Assembly: GCA_018136815.1 (NCBI GenBank)
Contig: CM030937.1
Coordinates: forward strand, 2,180,887 to 2,244,886
Length of the DNA stretch: 64,000 nt
Reading direction: 5' to 3'
From: Isochrysis galbana
Lineage: Eukaryota > Haptophyta > Isochrysidales > Isochrysidaceae
The stretch's first letter is position 1. Each line of letters begins with the position of its first letter. The notes below the pieces were generated by a model. That model was not told where the DNA came from and did no database searches. It saw only the letters and a program-made list of their open reading frames with translations. Shown piece after piece: positions 35,429 to 46,680 of this stretch. The position numbers and the translations under genes are program-made.

Positions 35429-37537
35429 ATGTCGAGCGGCTGGTGGGGCCGCCGCCTGGCTGCCGCGGCAGCGCAGCGGCTTCCGTGGCGGCTTCGCGGC
35501 GACGCCCCGCTGCGCGGCCGCACCCACCGGCGGAGCGCCGCCTCCCACTTGATCAGCGTGCTCGCACGCTCGCTCCACGACGGGAGCAGCGAGGGGAGAG
35601 TCACTGCGGAGCGCTTCGAGCGCCTTGCCACCACACTCAGCCGCATCCTTGCCTCGGAATACCATGCCAAGGCGGTGCAGATGCAGGCGGAGTATGAGGC
35701 TCTCGATCCGACCGGACCTCCTGCAGCCAGCCAATCGCGCCACGACAGCGGGTGGGCAGTACGAGACTCAGGCGACGGAGCGGCGGCACGGCGCTTCAGT
35801 GAGGAGCTTCACGGACTACTGCGCGAGGCTGGCTTTGTCCTCTCGTCGGCCGATGCCTCGAGCCTAGCCGATGCTCGACACTTTGGTGACGAGGCCATCT
35901 GGCACTTGCCCGTCAGCATGAGCTGGACCGAGCTCTCCGGCACGCTGGTCAAGCCTCACAAGGGCGGCTTTGATCCGTATGACGCTGAAGCAGCTGCTGG
36001 ACGCCCTGTGGAGCGGCCGAGCTGGTCAAATAAGCTGATGATCTACCATCGTGGGCAGGGGTGGGCTGAGAAGCGAGGCTACTTCTTGGTACCTAAGCTG
36101 GAGGAAATGGCATGGCGTAGGCTGCGCAACACCTCAGAAGCGGCGAGCGCAGCATTTGATCGTATGGTGCTGAGGTTGCGGCGCATCCTCACTGGAGCAC
36201 GCGAAACTGGCCTTGGACCGATTCGACGGTGGCGGGTGCGTCACCAGGCGGCAATGGCGCGCCTGGCGGTGTCGCGCAAGCACACGTTCAACGGTGACCA
36301 AAGCTCGTCGCCGGCTGGTGACATGTGTACCGGCGGCACGGCTGCCGCAAGAGGCGGTGAGGCGAACTCGGATGCAACGGGTAGCACAGGCGCGCTGATG
36401 AGTGCTCGAGAAGCTCGCGAGGCCGCGGTAACAGCCAAGGCGGTGGCGGAAGCCGGAGTAGTGCTCACCGCGGCTCACGATGCCCTCGCTGCCGCGCGCA
36501 GTCTGGTGGCACCTTCGCCTCCGCCTAAGCCTGCGAGCGCAGACGCGCGCCGGCCCATCACTGTGGGTACGCTTCCGCTCTCATGGTTGTCGCTCTTTGA
36601 GCAAAGCGTGCTGACGGCTCCGACTTATGGGCACGTGTTGCTGGCGTATCGCCACAAGAACCCATCGCTCGCTGCGTCGCGGAATCCTCACCATGTCGCT
36701 CTTGCGCTCTTCCGCGAGGTACCGCAATTCGATCTTGAGTTGTTGCTTCCTCATCAGCAAGTGCAAATGCCGCCTCTTCAGCGTGCACAATTCATACTCT
36801 TCTCTGGACTCGGAGCCCTCGCAGGCTGGCCTTTGCTCTATCATGAGACCCTCTCAAAGACTGGCCTCATCACTCTCTACACGCTCGCCGCACTCGCTGC
36901 ACGCACAGCGCTACGGTGGAGGGCGTCCAAACAATTGTACCAGCAATTGCTTGTCTCGTACCAGTCAAGCTCGCGCCTCGGCTCATCCGATGGTGCACTG
37001 CTATACGTGCTGCAGATGGCGGAGGCGGAGCAGACCAAGCGCACCTTGCTTGCGCTGTATGAGCTCGCTGCACTGCAGCTGCGCGCTCGGGGACGCACAG
37101 CCTCCATGCCGGAGGAGGTAGTCGGTCAGCGAGGTCGTAGGGTACTCAGCGAGTGGTCCGAACTCGCACCGCTCGGGCTCACACTGCACGCCCCGGACGA
37201 AGGGTGTTGCAGCCACTTAATGCGCCTTGGTCTTGCTGTAGCCGAGGCGCCTGGCATGCGCTCCGCTGCGAGGGACGCCGATGGTGCGGGGTGGGGGGAG
37301 GAGATGGGCGGGGCAAGCCAGCTAAGGGTGCGTTTGCGCTCCCTTGACGAGGCGGTACGCATAGCGAACAAGCATTGGGAAATGCTCGGCGATGGTTCAA
37401 TAGCCGAGGCTGGGAGCACAATGGCGGCGCAAGCGCAGGAAAGCGCCACTAGTGAGGCTGAGAAGCGTGAGAAGCAGGCGACTCGCAAGCCCGACTTGGA
37501 GAAGGAAATACTCGAGTACGAGGAGAGATGGTGCTGA
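35429..37537 (+). CDS. DUF3754 / TMEM143-like protein
   Basis: 702 residues. The start at 35429 gives an Arg/Ala-rich N-terminus (MSSGWWGRRLAAAAAQRLPW) that looks like a mitochondrial or plastid targeting peptide. The core motifs fit the DUF3754 family to which TMEM143 belongs: LALFREVPQFDLELLLPH followed by QVQMPPLQRAQFILFSG, then a hydrophobic pair of segments (LITLYTLAALAARTALRWR). The region between residues 300 and 370 is low-complexity. The C-terminus is charged and probably helical. TMEM143-like proteins are membrane proteins with a mitochondrial link, function unknown. A CT-rich stretch precedes the start. No intron is needed. Confidence 0.65.
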   Translation: MSSGWWGRRLAAAAAQRLPWRLRGDAPLRGRTHRRSAASHLISVLARSLHDGSSEGRVTAERFERLATTLSRILASEYHAKAVQMQAEYEALDPTGPPAASQSRHDSGWAVRDSGDGAAARRFSEELHGLLREAGFVLSSADASSLADARHFGDEAIWHLPVSMSWTELSGTLVKPHKGGFDPYDAEAAAGRPVERPSWSNKLMIYHRGQGWAEKRGYFLVPKLEEMAWRRLRNTSEAASAAFDRMVLRLRRILTGARETGLGPIRRWRVRHQAAMARLAVSRKHTFNGDQSSSPAGDMCTGGTAAARGGEANSDATGSTGALMSAREAREAAVTAKAVAEAGVVLTAAHDALAAARSLVAPSPPPKPASADARRPITVGTLPLSWLSLFEQSVLTAPTYGHVLLAYRHKNPSLAASRNPHHVALALFREVPQFDLELLLPHQQVQMPPLQRAQFILFSGLGALAGWPLLYHETLSKTGLITLYTLAALAARTALRWRASKQLYQQLLVSYQSSSRLGSSDGALLYVLQMAEAEQTKRTLLALYELAALQLRARGRTASMPEEVVGQRGRRVLSEWSELAPLGLTLHAPDEGCCSHLMRLGLAVAEAPGMRSAARDADGAGWGEEMGGASQLRVRLRSLDEAVRIANKHWEMLGDGSIAEAGSTMAAQAQESATSEAEKREKQATRKPDLEKEILEYEERWC

Positions 37538-37890
37538 AAGATCTTGACTGCCCACGGGGGGCTCGTGAAGATGAGAAAATGGTGCATGGCAGCGCAGAGA
37601 TGCTGAACGCAACCGCATGCATGCATTCAAGGGTGTTCATCAAGGTGACATAGACCGGTATCACTACTAGTGAATAGGAGAGTGAGAAGCGAGCGCGCTA
37701 CGTTGCGATTCATGTGTCATCAATGGCAATAGCGGCTTGCCGCCCCAATAATTGCGCGTGCATGAGCGGTGAATGAGAATGAGAATGAAAGGATGTTCTA
37801 TCGAATGTCTAAGATGGGGCAGGCTCATTCATCCGCACACGCACTCTTCTCGGATGGGGTAACAGAGAAGTGTTATCGTTATTAGCCATA
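37538..37890. other. Intergenic
   Basis: 3' flank of the DUF3754-like gene. No feature recognised. Confidence 0.5.
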
Positions 37891-38295
37891 TTACACACCG
37901 CCGCATTGCGACCTACAACCGATGCTCCGTGGACGTGATCTGCTATGCCATACTATGCCGCCTCTGCGGCCACACGCCGAGTCCTCCACCCATTTCGGGA
38001 CGTGCCCGGCCCTAGACGACATATTCGACACAATCCATGAGCTGAGGAAGAGCATGGCCAGGAAGAAGTCTACATCGAGCAACTCGATCGGCCGCGCGTA
38101 CATGTACGAATCGTGGCCGTTGGCGCCAATGTAGCACTTGTACTTGTTGGAGTTCGTCACAAGGGTTTGCCGAAACTCCTTCGTCAGGAACTTGTCGAAC
38201 CACAGAAACGGGTGTGCCGCCGCGTGAAGTAGGCTACTTGATGTCGACACTGCTGGTCGGCCACGTGAATGCAATCGCAGGCGGGCTGCGTGCAA
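37891..38295 (-). mobile_element. PiggyBac-like transposase fragment
   Basis: One minus-strand frame contains FLWFDKFLTKEFRQTLVTNS, then NKYKCY and RPIELLDVDFFLAMLFLSSW. This follows the N-terminal pattern of PiggyBac-type (DDE_Tnp_1_7) transposases: aromatic-rich start, TN-x-Y, then a Glu-Leu..Phe-Leu helix. The catalytic Asp residues are not present in the surviving piece. Similarity is by pattern only. Confidence 0.45.
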
Positions 38296-39244
38296 GGATT
38301 CTCAGACACTGCATAGCAAGGGGCCTGGGTTGGGAGTAGATGGCGCGGCTGGTGGGCAGAGGACTCAGGCTGTGAGGGTGTAGCTTGGTGAGGAGGCTGA
38401 GACTCGGAGGCGCACGCAAGGGGATGGTGAGAGAGGGAGTGGGAATGAAAGGGGAGAGGCTGTGATGGAAAGTGGAGGATCGCGGGCTGCGAAGTGATGC
38501 AGCTGCCGGCGTAGTGGGGGAGTGAAGGTGGCATTGCGGGTGAGGTGTGCTGTGCGACACAGGTGGTGGGTTGAGTTGTGGAGGCTGAGTGAGAGTGAGG
38601 GTGAGGAAGCTGTGGTTGTTGGTGAAGCTCAGGGGAAAGAGGATGGGGATGTGAGGCGTGAGACTGTGACACGCCTCCGCTACCATGTGGTGAGTGAAGT
38701 GAGGCTGTGGCTGTGGTGTGCGGTGGGATGAAAGGGCTGTGGAATGTAATATGTGATGTACAACCCGAAGGGAGCATGCGGGGCAAGGCGACACGAACGG
38801 GGAAAGCGCACGCGGGCGAGACTGAGATCGAGGGGCCGATCTCAGCCGACATGGGGACACACGAGACAAGGACGGGGCACAAGAGCACACGGAGCAAGGG
38901 CACAGGGCGCTCGAGCGATGGCGCTGAGCAAGAGCCTGCCGAAGGAGAAACAACACGCGGGGGGGAGAGAGACACGCGGGAAAAGAAAGATGAAAAGAGG
39001 CTGGAAGCTCAAGGAAAACACTCGAGGGAGAGATGAGAAAAGAAGGGGGGAAAGCGTCCGCGCGATGGCATGATGGGAGGGAACGAGAGAAGAGAGAAGG
39101 AAGGTATCGCGCGGACGGGATCCTCTCATATGCGAGAGGAGGGGAACGAAAGGGAGAGAAGAAAGAGAGCGAAGGGCACCCGGCAGAGGGCGGGAGCGAC
39201 CTAAAAATGGAACAAGTGTACAAAGTGTACAAGCGCCCCCCCTA
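38296..39244. repeat. Low-complexity, purine-biased region
   Basis: Imperfect repeats of gtgagggtgagtg type (38.35-38.75 kb) and GA-rich sequence (38.9-39.2 kb). Two long overlapping minus-strand frames (Ser/Pro/His-rich) come from this composition and are not supported as genes. Confidence 0.55.
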
Positions 39245-39600
39245 CCCGCAACAGGTCTCCTTGCTTGTCCTCCTCCCTCTCCTCCTCCTCCTCTTCTTCC
39301 ATCTCGTCACCCTCCTCCCCCTCCTTGTCGGAAGCGTAGTCCTCCTCCTCGACCATGTCTTCGGCCTAGATGAGGAGGTTGCAGTTGTCGTCGTCGTCCG
39401 ATGGAAGCCCACCTTCGGGCTCCTCGGCGAAGCAGTCCTCCTCCTCCACCTCCATGGACGGGTCCTCTGCCCACGCGGTGGCCTCTAGCCAAAGAGCCCG
39501 CGCCTGCGGCGCGGCGCCGCGTGTCGGGGGAACAACAACACACAGGGAAAATGTGGACCGTTTTGCGACGTGGTAAACGACCTCTGACACCACTTTCTCA
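39245..39600 (-). pseudogene. Acidic-tail coding remnant
   Basis: The minus strand reads WLEATAWAEDPSMEVEEEDC and DDDDNCNLLI, then a stop, then MVEEEDYASDKEGEEGDEM followed by a Glu run. It looks like the acidic end of a host or transposon protein interrupted by a stop codon. Confidence 0.3.
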
Positions 39601-39630
39601 CGTAAAAACTATGTTTATTTGTTAAAGTGA

Positions 39631-39835
39631 AGCATGCAAATGGCTGCTTCTGCTTCGCCTCTTGGCCTATTTTCACCATAATTACGTACTAGAACATCGA
39701 CATACTACGTGGTATATGTGTGGGAATATGGGGAGCAGGATGTCCCTGAGGGTCTCCCAGCACCCCATGGCCACCCGTCAAGGCGCTGGCAAGCAATTAC
39801 TAAATATATAGTTTGAAGCAGCCATTTGCATGCTC
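39631..39835. repeat. Perfect 20-bp inverted repeat, 165-bp loop
   Basis: The bases at 39631-39650 and 39816-39835 are exact reverse complements. Left arm: agcatgcaaatggctgcttc. It lies just upstream of the RMI1/TDRD3-like gene. Confidence 0.85.
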
Positions 39836-39966
39836 CGGCAGTAAAGAGTTAAAAGGTTTTGTTAGCCCCCCCTATTTTTCTCCTTTTCGAAAACTTCTTC
39901 CCGCGCCCTCCCTGTGGAAGCCCTGCCGCGCGAACGAGGAGTCGGTCCCGACGGCTTTGGAACGGC

Positions 39967-41004
39967 ATGCCGACGTCAAGTCTGCCGCACCTGGCTCCGC
40001 AAGGCGAAGGAGAGGAGACGGTGGTGCACGGGCCGATCGAGCTTACGGTGGTGTATGCACACGACATAGGCCACCCGCGCGAAGACGCTCGGCCATGTGG
40101 CCGTGGTCAATGGCTGCTCACGCTGACCGACGGGAGCACGCAATGTATGGCCTTCGAGTCAGTCCCGCTACCCGAGCTTGACGAACGCTCGGCGGCAGGA
40201 CGACTGCTCTGCTCTGGTGCTCGAATTGAGGTCTCTTCATGCCGCGTGTTCGCTGGTGTACTCTGTCTGACGCCTGGGTGCACAAGACTTCTCGGAGGGG
40301 TGGGAACTCCCGAAGTAGATCAAACATCGCAACTAAGCTCAGAGTGGCCCGAATGCCTGCGTATCGCGGCTTCGCCGAAAGCTGCCCCCAAATTCGCGCG
40401 ATACGTTCCTGTGGACTGCGGAACCAAGTCGCAGTCGCATTCCTTGGTGCCGATGGTGATGCGATCCACTCGATCACAATTGGTTGAAAGCAATGCCTTG
40501 CTGCCATGCCCATGTCCAAAACATGTGGCATCCGTTGGGAAAAGCATGGCGGAGGCAAGCTCTGCGCCTGCAGCCTTTCTGGAAGCTTCATGTTCTCTTC
40601 CGGGGGCGCATCTTGAAGATGCGCTAGCGAACGCCTTACACCCAAGGCAATGTCAAGTCGAATCATACACGGAATCATTTGGTGAGGTCATACTAGAGGA
40701 CTCCAACGATTTGGAAACTCCAGATGTCCCAGCCATCGGGGATGGCTCGCTTGCGGTGGATTCAATAGATGACGCTGCACTGATTGCGCAATTTGTTGCT
40801 GCAGGGCTATCTTTGGAAGAGGTGCATGCAGAGCTTGGGCTCCCTTTACCCACGAGTGTTGCCGAAAGCATTAGTGACCGTTGTCTATCAGCCCACAGTA
40901 GCGGGCGTCGTAGAGAGAGACGAGCTCATTCGAATTCGAAGGAGGCGGATTTGTCGGGAAATGGGGGTAGGCTCCGTGGGGGGAGGGGACGCGGGCGCTA
41001 CTGA
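39967..41004 (+). CDS. RMI1/TDRD3-like OB-fold protein with C-terminal RGG
   Basis: 345 residues from the ATG at 39967; an in-frame extension upstream lacks domain content, but a 5' exon cannot be excluded. Residues 20-120 match the OB-fold shared by RMI1 and TDRD3: IELTVVYAHDIGHP, WLLTLTDGSTQCMAFES, VPLPELDE, then VFAGVLCLTPGCTRLLGGVG. RMI1 supports Top3-Bloom helicase in recombination, whereas TDRD3 supports TOP3B on RNA. The RGRGRY end here, GGRLRGGRGRGRY, favours a TDRD3-like RNA role, and IAQFVAAGLSLEEVHAELG near residue 280 may be a small UBA-like helix set. No Tudor domain was seen. Confidence 0.55.
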   Translation: MPTSSLPHLAPQGEGEETVVHGPIELTVVYAHDIGHPREDARPCGRGQWLLTLTDGSTQCMAFESVPLPELDERSAAGRLLCSGARIEVSSCRVFAGVLCLTPGCTRLLGGVGTPEVDQTSQLSSEWPECLRIAASPKAAPKFARYVPVDCGTKSQSHSLVPMVMRSTRSQLVESNALLPCPCPKHVASVGKSMAEASSAPAAFLEASCSLPGAHLEDALANALHPRQCQVESYTESFGEVILEDSNDLETPDVPAIGDGSLAVDSIDDAALIAQFVAAGLSLEEVHAELGLPLPTSVAESISDRCLSAHSSGRRRERRAHSNSKEADLSGNGGRLRGGRGRGRY

Positions 41005-41394
41005 TAGTGAATCCAAAAGGTTGTCTTGGAGGGTGGTGCACGCACAAATCCACAGTGCATATGCATATGCGCCGCAGCGCGCTTCCCCCCCCCCCCCCCC
41101 CCAAACGCCAGGCAGGGTGGCATGGGCCTTCGCGGCTTGAATATGAAAACCCCGTCGAAAGCCCTAAACGCTTTAGGGCGGTCAAACAGGATATTTTTAT
41201 TACGAGCTCGAGTTAAAAACATGACCATCTCAGGTTTTAGGTTTGAAGGAAGTTTGAGGATATATTCCAGTAGAAAGTTCCCAATACCAATACACATACA
41301 CACACTGCACCAACACCGAGCACATATCTATCCGGGGCCCATCGGGACCCAGATAGAACCCCCCTTGGGCTCCCACGACAAAATGTTAACGATA

Positions 41395-41510
41395 CCTAGG
41401 GGTAGGCCAAAATATCCACGATTTTTCGCCCAAATATCCATGGGGGATATCTCCGATATATCTCAAAGTTCAGCCCAAATATCTCAAGCGAAATATCCAT
41501 AGATATCTCT
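41395..41510. repeat. Patch of recurring AAATATCC/GATATCTC words
   Basis: Irregularly spaced copies of aaatatcca, gatatctc and aaatatctc. Part of a group of similar patches across the window. Confidence 0.5.
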
Positions 41511-41729
41511 CGCTTTCGCGTCTATTGCACCGCATCCCCGCGCGCATCGCCACACATGCGCATGCCACCGTGTCCACCAAACCTAAAATCTAGGCCTTGG
41601 TTGCTCCTTCTCACACTATCCTTAATATTCCTAATCTAACACCAATACAATACATGTGGTGTGATGATGATGCATAGGTAACACAAACATTATTCATTAT
41701 TCGATTACAGACACTAACGGACGACACGA

Positions 41730-42518
41730 TCACTTCGACACACGGTCTCGCTGGTTGCTATTAAATCGCAACATGATGGAGGCCTCAACCTGATCCGCCA
41801 AAGATTTAACACGATCAACACCAAAGACACACTGGAGCAATGAGAAGACACGCTCACAAGATGCAGAATTAGGACTAAGAGAAAATGCAATCCTTGCTGC
41901 GATGGCCCATGTTGGGAACTTCGTATGATTGGCGGCCCACCAAGCTAATACATCTGAGGTAAATGATTCGACGTCCCTATGGTCGATTTGAATCCCCCGG
42001 CATGCCACGACGTAGTCCGGAAGCTCTCTCTGGAGCAGCTGAGTGACGCCTGGGATGTGAGCAAAGCAAGGTATTTCTGCAAGCTGGTGCACCCACCCGG
42101 GATCTACGTGGCCGCATACGAACGCCGGGTTAAAAGCGCGGAGAAGTCCCGTGATGCGATGTTGCTCTCCACACCAATAGGGAGTGGCACACTTATCAGT
42201 GAGACGATTCTCCAAATAGTCGAATGCCCCCTTCACCTTAGCCACGAGTGTCCTCCAATGAGGGAGGGCACACACATCTATAGCACTCCTCGCCTCGTTC
42301 TCGTTGTCTATCACGAGTGTCGAACCGTCGGCGTAAGAGATGGTCCAGGTCGAATGCCCCACAGCAGAAAAACTGCCTCTGTACCATTGGTTATGGGGAG
42401 CTTCAAAGTACTCCATCGTTGCAAGGCCCACCAGAATTGGCTCGCTGCTCCTTAGGATAGCCGCCACATTCGGCAGGTCCCCTGCCTCCTTGCCCAACCG
42501 ACGGCCGCGTTCGCGCAC
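41730..42518 (-). mobile_element. hAT transposase C-terminal fragment
   Basis: A 262-codon frame, starting from a GTG after a stop, ends with FPTWAIAARIAFSLSPNSAS, CERVFSLL and MLRFNSNQRD. This is the hAT dimerisation domain, in which S.S.ERVFS is diagnostic. The N-terminal zinc finger and most of the catalytic domain are missing. The frame is intact, so the copy is fairly young or selected. No terminal inverted repeats were found. Confidence 0.75.
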
Positions 42519-43706
42519 CTTCGTTCTTCGTTGGCATTAGGCCTGCTATGCGCTATGCTTAGTTTCGGGTTTCTCCTTCAGAGCGTCCCAATCTCGGGTA
42601 AGTCGGGTGTGTTATCCATCTCGCTCCCTCTTTTGTCGAGCCTAGCTCCTCGCTGTTTAGGGAGGGGGATCTGTCCCATAATAGGGCGTGGACATCCATC
42701 CGCGTCTATGGCCTCCATGAACCATTTGGGCGGGACAGCCGTGGATTACATCTCCCCTGCTCTAGGCACCAAATGAAGGTCGGGCGCCCGATAGCGCAAA
42801 CGGATCTCGGGGAAATCGCGTGTCATGAAACAACGGCCCCGAAATAACTAACCTTGAGCCTTATCGGCCCCGCGGCGCGACCGCGACCGCCAGTTCTGTG
42901 CACTGTTGTTAGAGCCCTAACGCGTGTGCAGAGGGGGGGCGAAGGGGCCGGTAAAACCCACCATTTTCCTCGGCAATTTTTCGTGGAGGCAGGTAAGCCC
43001 CCCAGGAGTTTTTTCTTGGGCTTCGGATAACGATAAAAAATGCAAATGCAGCCCCCCCGCATGTTAGTAGTTATAAATCACTATTTGATCGCCCTAGATT
43101 CATACCCATGTATGTTGATTCGCTCATTTCTATCACATGCACATGCTGCTATTGAAGCACAAGGGCCATCAGCAATTCAAGAATTTGCTGCGCGCCACCC
43201 GCGAATGCTGCGCCTACTGCTTGCGTCGTTAGCACTTGCCTAATGAGATTCCCGAATCTGTGATCACGTGCCCTCATCAAGAGAAAGAGCATCCATCTCG
43301 AGTTCTCGATGGTATCCAAACCCATTCGAACTGCAGCAGTGAGCCCGTAATGCAGGGAACGTTAAGAGAGGCAAACGAATGGGAACGGACCAAAAGCAGC
43401 ATGTCCTGCGTGTCGAGAAGAGAGGCAAGGATGTGCGTAAGTGGCCAACAAGCGGAGAGTCACGTTCTGTTTACGCTCTGCACCTGCACCACGGCGCAAT
43501 GCCAGCAGGTTGTAGGGGTCGCACGTGAGGTGGGCACAGCGTGCAGAATCCGAGTGAAAAAGCAGTAGCATCAGAGTACTCACGAATGCGGGACGACGTT
43601 GCCGTGTTCAGGTGGCAAAATTTTCACAGTGACCCAGAACGCTCACCGCCACTTGCACAAAAGAGAGCATGCGGGGAGGCATCGCTCGATCCCTTGTTAG
43701 CCAAGG
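42519..43706. other. Intergenic
   Basis: No gene could be supported. A minus-strand stretch near 42.6-42.75 kb (KWFMEAIDADGCPRPIMGQI) reads like coding sequence and may belong to the hAT element. Confidence 0.4.
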
Positions 43707-44294
43707 CTAGACTTCCCCAGAAACAAGTCGTTTATGTAGGCTCCGCTGCGCCTTTGATGGTGTCCTAGCTGGTGACCATCCCCGTGAGAAAGGCCAGATT
43801 TTGCGTGAGCGAGGCGTCCCGGCATCCATGTGCAGCGACAACCGGCTGGGAAGCGGTTCGAAGCCGTTGTCAGCAGCGGGTGGACTCCGGTATTCTTTGT
43901 CTGGCGAGGTCACATCGTTCGACGATGACCGTCCCATCCAGAACGGCCGTCCTTCTCCTCTTGTGAGCGCAGCGCTCGAGGCGTGCTTCGCAGCAAGCTT
44001 CACATCGACACATTCGAGCTGCCTCTTCAGCTCTGCGAGCTGCCTCTCGAGAGTCTTGATCTGCATACGCTGTTCGGCGTTAGAACGCATAAGTTCTGCG
44101 ATCTGCGCGCTCGAGTCATCCTCCCGCGCCATGCGCTCGCGCTCCGCCTGCTGCGCTGCGTTGACCGCGAGCGCGAGCTCTGCGTCGGCCTCACCGAGTG
44201 CGTCCAGCAGCACAGTCTCAATTGGCGGCGGCACGCGGAGGGTGGAGCGACTGAATGAGTGGAAAAGGCCGTGAAAGAGGCTTGTGCTCGACAT
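43707..44294 (-). CDS. Small coiled-coil protein, unrecognised
   Basis: 195 residues from the ATG at 44294; the frame upstream is translated microsatellite. Residues 35-95 form a coiled coil (EQRMQIKTLERQLAELKRQL is typical). The C-terminal half is basic and rich in Ser, Arg and Trp (WPFSRGWSPARTPS) and probably disordered. The CT-rich leader on the coding strand is like that of neighbouring genes. Function unknown. Confidence 0.55.
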   Translation of the reverse strand: MSSTSLFHGLFHSFSRSTLRVPPPIETVLLDALGEADAELALAVNAAQQAERERMAREDDSSAQIAELMRSNAEQRMQIKTLERQLAELKRQLECVDVKLAAKHASSAALTRGEGRPFWMGRSSSNDVTSPDKEYRSPPAADNGFEPLPSRLSLHMDAGTPRSRKIWPFSRGWSPARTPSKAQRSLHKRLVSGEV

Positions 44295-44394
44295 ACAGCG
44301 CTTCTGCCTAGGCCTCGGGCAGCGGGAGATCCGAGGTGAGACGAGGGCGAAAAGGCAGAGAAAGAATGGGGGGCTCCTCACGAGCCCGCACGCA

Positions 44395-45010
44395 CAGCGG
44401 GCTGAGAGAGGGGAGAGGGATAGGGAGGAGAGAGGGGGGGGGGAAGGTAAGAGAAGGAGGGAAGGGGGGGAGGAGAGAGAGAGAAGGGGGGGGGGAGGGG
44501 GGGAGCGCGCGAAAGGGAGTATATGTATATGTATGTGTGTGTGTATGTATGTGAGAGAGAGAGAGAGAGAGCGGAGAGAGAGACGGGGAGAGTAGAGAAG
44601 AGAAGAGAGGAGAGATCGAGAGAGAGAGGGGGGGGGGGGGGGAGGGGGGGGGGGGAGAGACGGAGGGAGAGAGTGAGAGTGAGAGAGAGAGGGAGGGAGG
44701 AAGAGGGGAGAAAGAGCGAGAGAATTAGAAGAATAAACAAGGAGGAGGAGAGAGGGAGCAGACGGAGACACGAGTAGCAGCAGGGAGGCGATGATAAGGC
44801 AAAAGAGAGGAGAAGGGGGGAAGGTGGAGAGAAGAAGAGGAAACAGGAAAAAAGGGGAGAAGAAGAGAGGGACACAGGACAGAGAGAAGAGAAAGGAAGG
44901 AGAGAGGAGGAAAGATAAGGAAAACGAGTGAAAATGCGAAAACTAACATGCGGAGATGAGAGAAGAGGAGAGGGAGAGAGAAGGAGGAAGGATGAGCGAG
45001 AGAGAGAAGT
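44395..45010. repeat. GA/G-rich microsatellite field
   Basis: Long mix of (GA)n, G-runs and a (GT/AT) patch near 44,520. On the minus (coding) strand it is the pyrimidine-rich leader of the gene at 43707-44294. Confidence 0.9.
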
Positions 45011-45299
45011 ATCCAACCCTCTTTGCAAGTACTTAGTAGAGTACGCGTAAGCAAGAGGAAGGATGTAAATATAGGAGTTCACATCGTTATGAGGAGGAGC
45101 GGGAGTTGTGGGTTAGACGGTTAGACCCGTTTTCTATTTTGGGATAGAGCGCTAGTGCAATAGTTGCTCCAGCGTGGCTCGGGCGCGCGATGGGCGTTCG
45201 TCCCCAGACCACACACCCAAATGGAGTTTCCCGACACCATCCAGAATTTCATTCACCCGACTCCCGGCGGCGAGGAGGGCCAAAGCGCCGCGCTAGCCG

Positions 45300-45425
45300 C
45301 CCTACATGGGAGATACGGACCATCGGCCCCCCAGATACGGTAGGTAGATACGGCTGTATCTCGGTCAACTCCCAGATACGGCCAGATACGGTGCTAGATA
45401 CAAATACAGACCAAATACCGGGGCG
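45300..45425. repeat. Patch of recurring AGATACGG words
   Basis: At least seven copies or near-copies of agatacgg at irregular spacing. Confidence 0.6.
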
Positions 45426-45574
45426 GGGGGTTACGCGGCGCGCGTAGGAGGTAGGAGGCGTGGCGCGCGCGCAGGAGGCCGCGCAGCCCCGAAGCGTGAG
45501 GCCCTGGTGGGATTGGGGATTGGGGTTGGGAGCTCGCGATCCGAAAAAGGGCCATCCCCGCATCATGGCCTACT

Positions 45575-46078
45575 ATGTCCTTGATGTGGTTAGAGACTCG
45601 GTTCTGTGTGCTAACCCACCGTCCAGGGTGGGCCAGCGTCGCGCCTGATGCGATGGGCACTCAAGTTTGTCGGAGTATCGCTTTACCGTCGAACACAAAC
45701 CTGGTGCTAATCACAAAGACGCGGATGGCGTGTCACGCTTGGTGGCGGCAGACGATGGGACGTCGGAGACGTCCGCTCCATAAGCAGGGGGGTGGGCAGC
45801 TGCTAGCCGCCGTCGTTCCTAACTCTCGCTCCACCACGGCATCGGATGGGCAGCCGCAAGCTGGCGTCGCCTCTCGTTCTCGTACCACAACGGCATCCAG
45901 TCTGCAAGCCAACGAACGGTCGTCCAGGTTGTCCTCTACGACCAGGGATTCCATCAACCTCTCCTACCTCGACGTCGGTACACCCAACGCCGAGGCGCTC
46001 AAAGAGGCACAGGCCGAGGACCCCGACTGCCACGACCTTATTCGCTTCCTCTCCTCGTCTCCTCACAACCCATAATCT
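45575..46078 (+). mobile_element. Ty3/Gypsy remnant: RNase H end and linker to integrase
   Basis: Starting at 45670 one frame reads LSEYRFTVEHKPGANHKDAD followed by GVSRL, the end of the Gypsy RNase H domain; the RWAL that should precede it is in another frame, so there is a frameshift near 45,665. Further on, EALKEAQAEDPDCHDLIRFL resembles the linker before the integrase zinc-binding domain. Neither reverse transcriptase nor integrase core is present. Confidence 0.65.
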
Positions 46079-46680
46079 TTAGCTTTAGAATTTTTTTCAA
46101 AAGTATATTTGCAATGTAGTTATTTTGGCCAGAGGCGAAATGCATCCGTATTTGGCAGTATTCGGAGGCCGCGTCACCGGATTTCCCATCTAGGCCAAGG
46201 AGCCGATGCATAGCTGCAACGTTTTTTCTTGAGTAGCTGCGAAAGCGCCGACCATCGAGGTGCACCTCTTGCATCTTGCATCCCCTCATGGCCCATGACT
46301 TGCCCTCGCATTGGTACAATGACTACGCAAGGGTTGAGCCCTTACGAGCAGACGAGTAGCAACCGCCCGTGCCAGCACACCATCGCATCTACTGCACACA
46401 TCCTTGCGGCTACTCTCCGGAAGCCTGAGAGGATGTGGGTGTCAAAGGCCCCTCGACATTTGTTCTCTGCTCATCGCGTGACGGATTTTCCTCCTGCTCT
46501 TCTTCCTCCCAGCAACATTGAGTTGGGACAGTCGGGCGCACGGCAAAAGGCTGTTCACACGGCACCACGTTAATACTGGCCGATGGCCTTCAACATGTGC
46601 GGCAGGCGCAGCAAGAGCTGTGAATTGCTCATGCATCTATTGGAACTGAGGACCGGGGCATTGCAGGCGACTTGTCCGCC
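46079..46680. other. Intergenic
   Basis: No feature recognised. Confidence 0.45.

Noticed and set aside
38184..39232. Two long overlapping minus-strand ORFs (264 and 333 codons)
   Set aside because: Ser/Pro/His/Leu-rich translation of purine-biased low-complexity DNA in two frames at once; no domain.
44378..45082. Minus-strand ORF rich in Leu and Ser
   Set aside because: Microsatellite translation upstream of the small coiled-coil gene.
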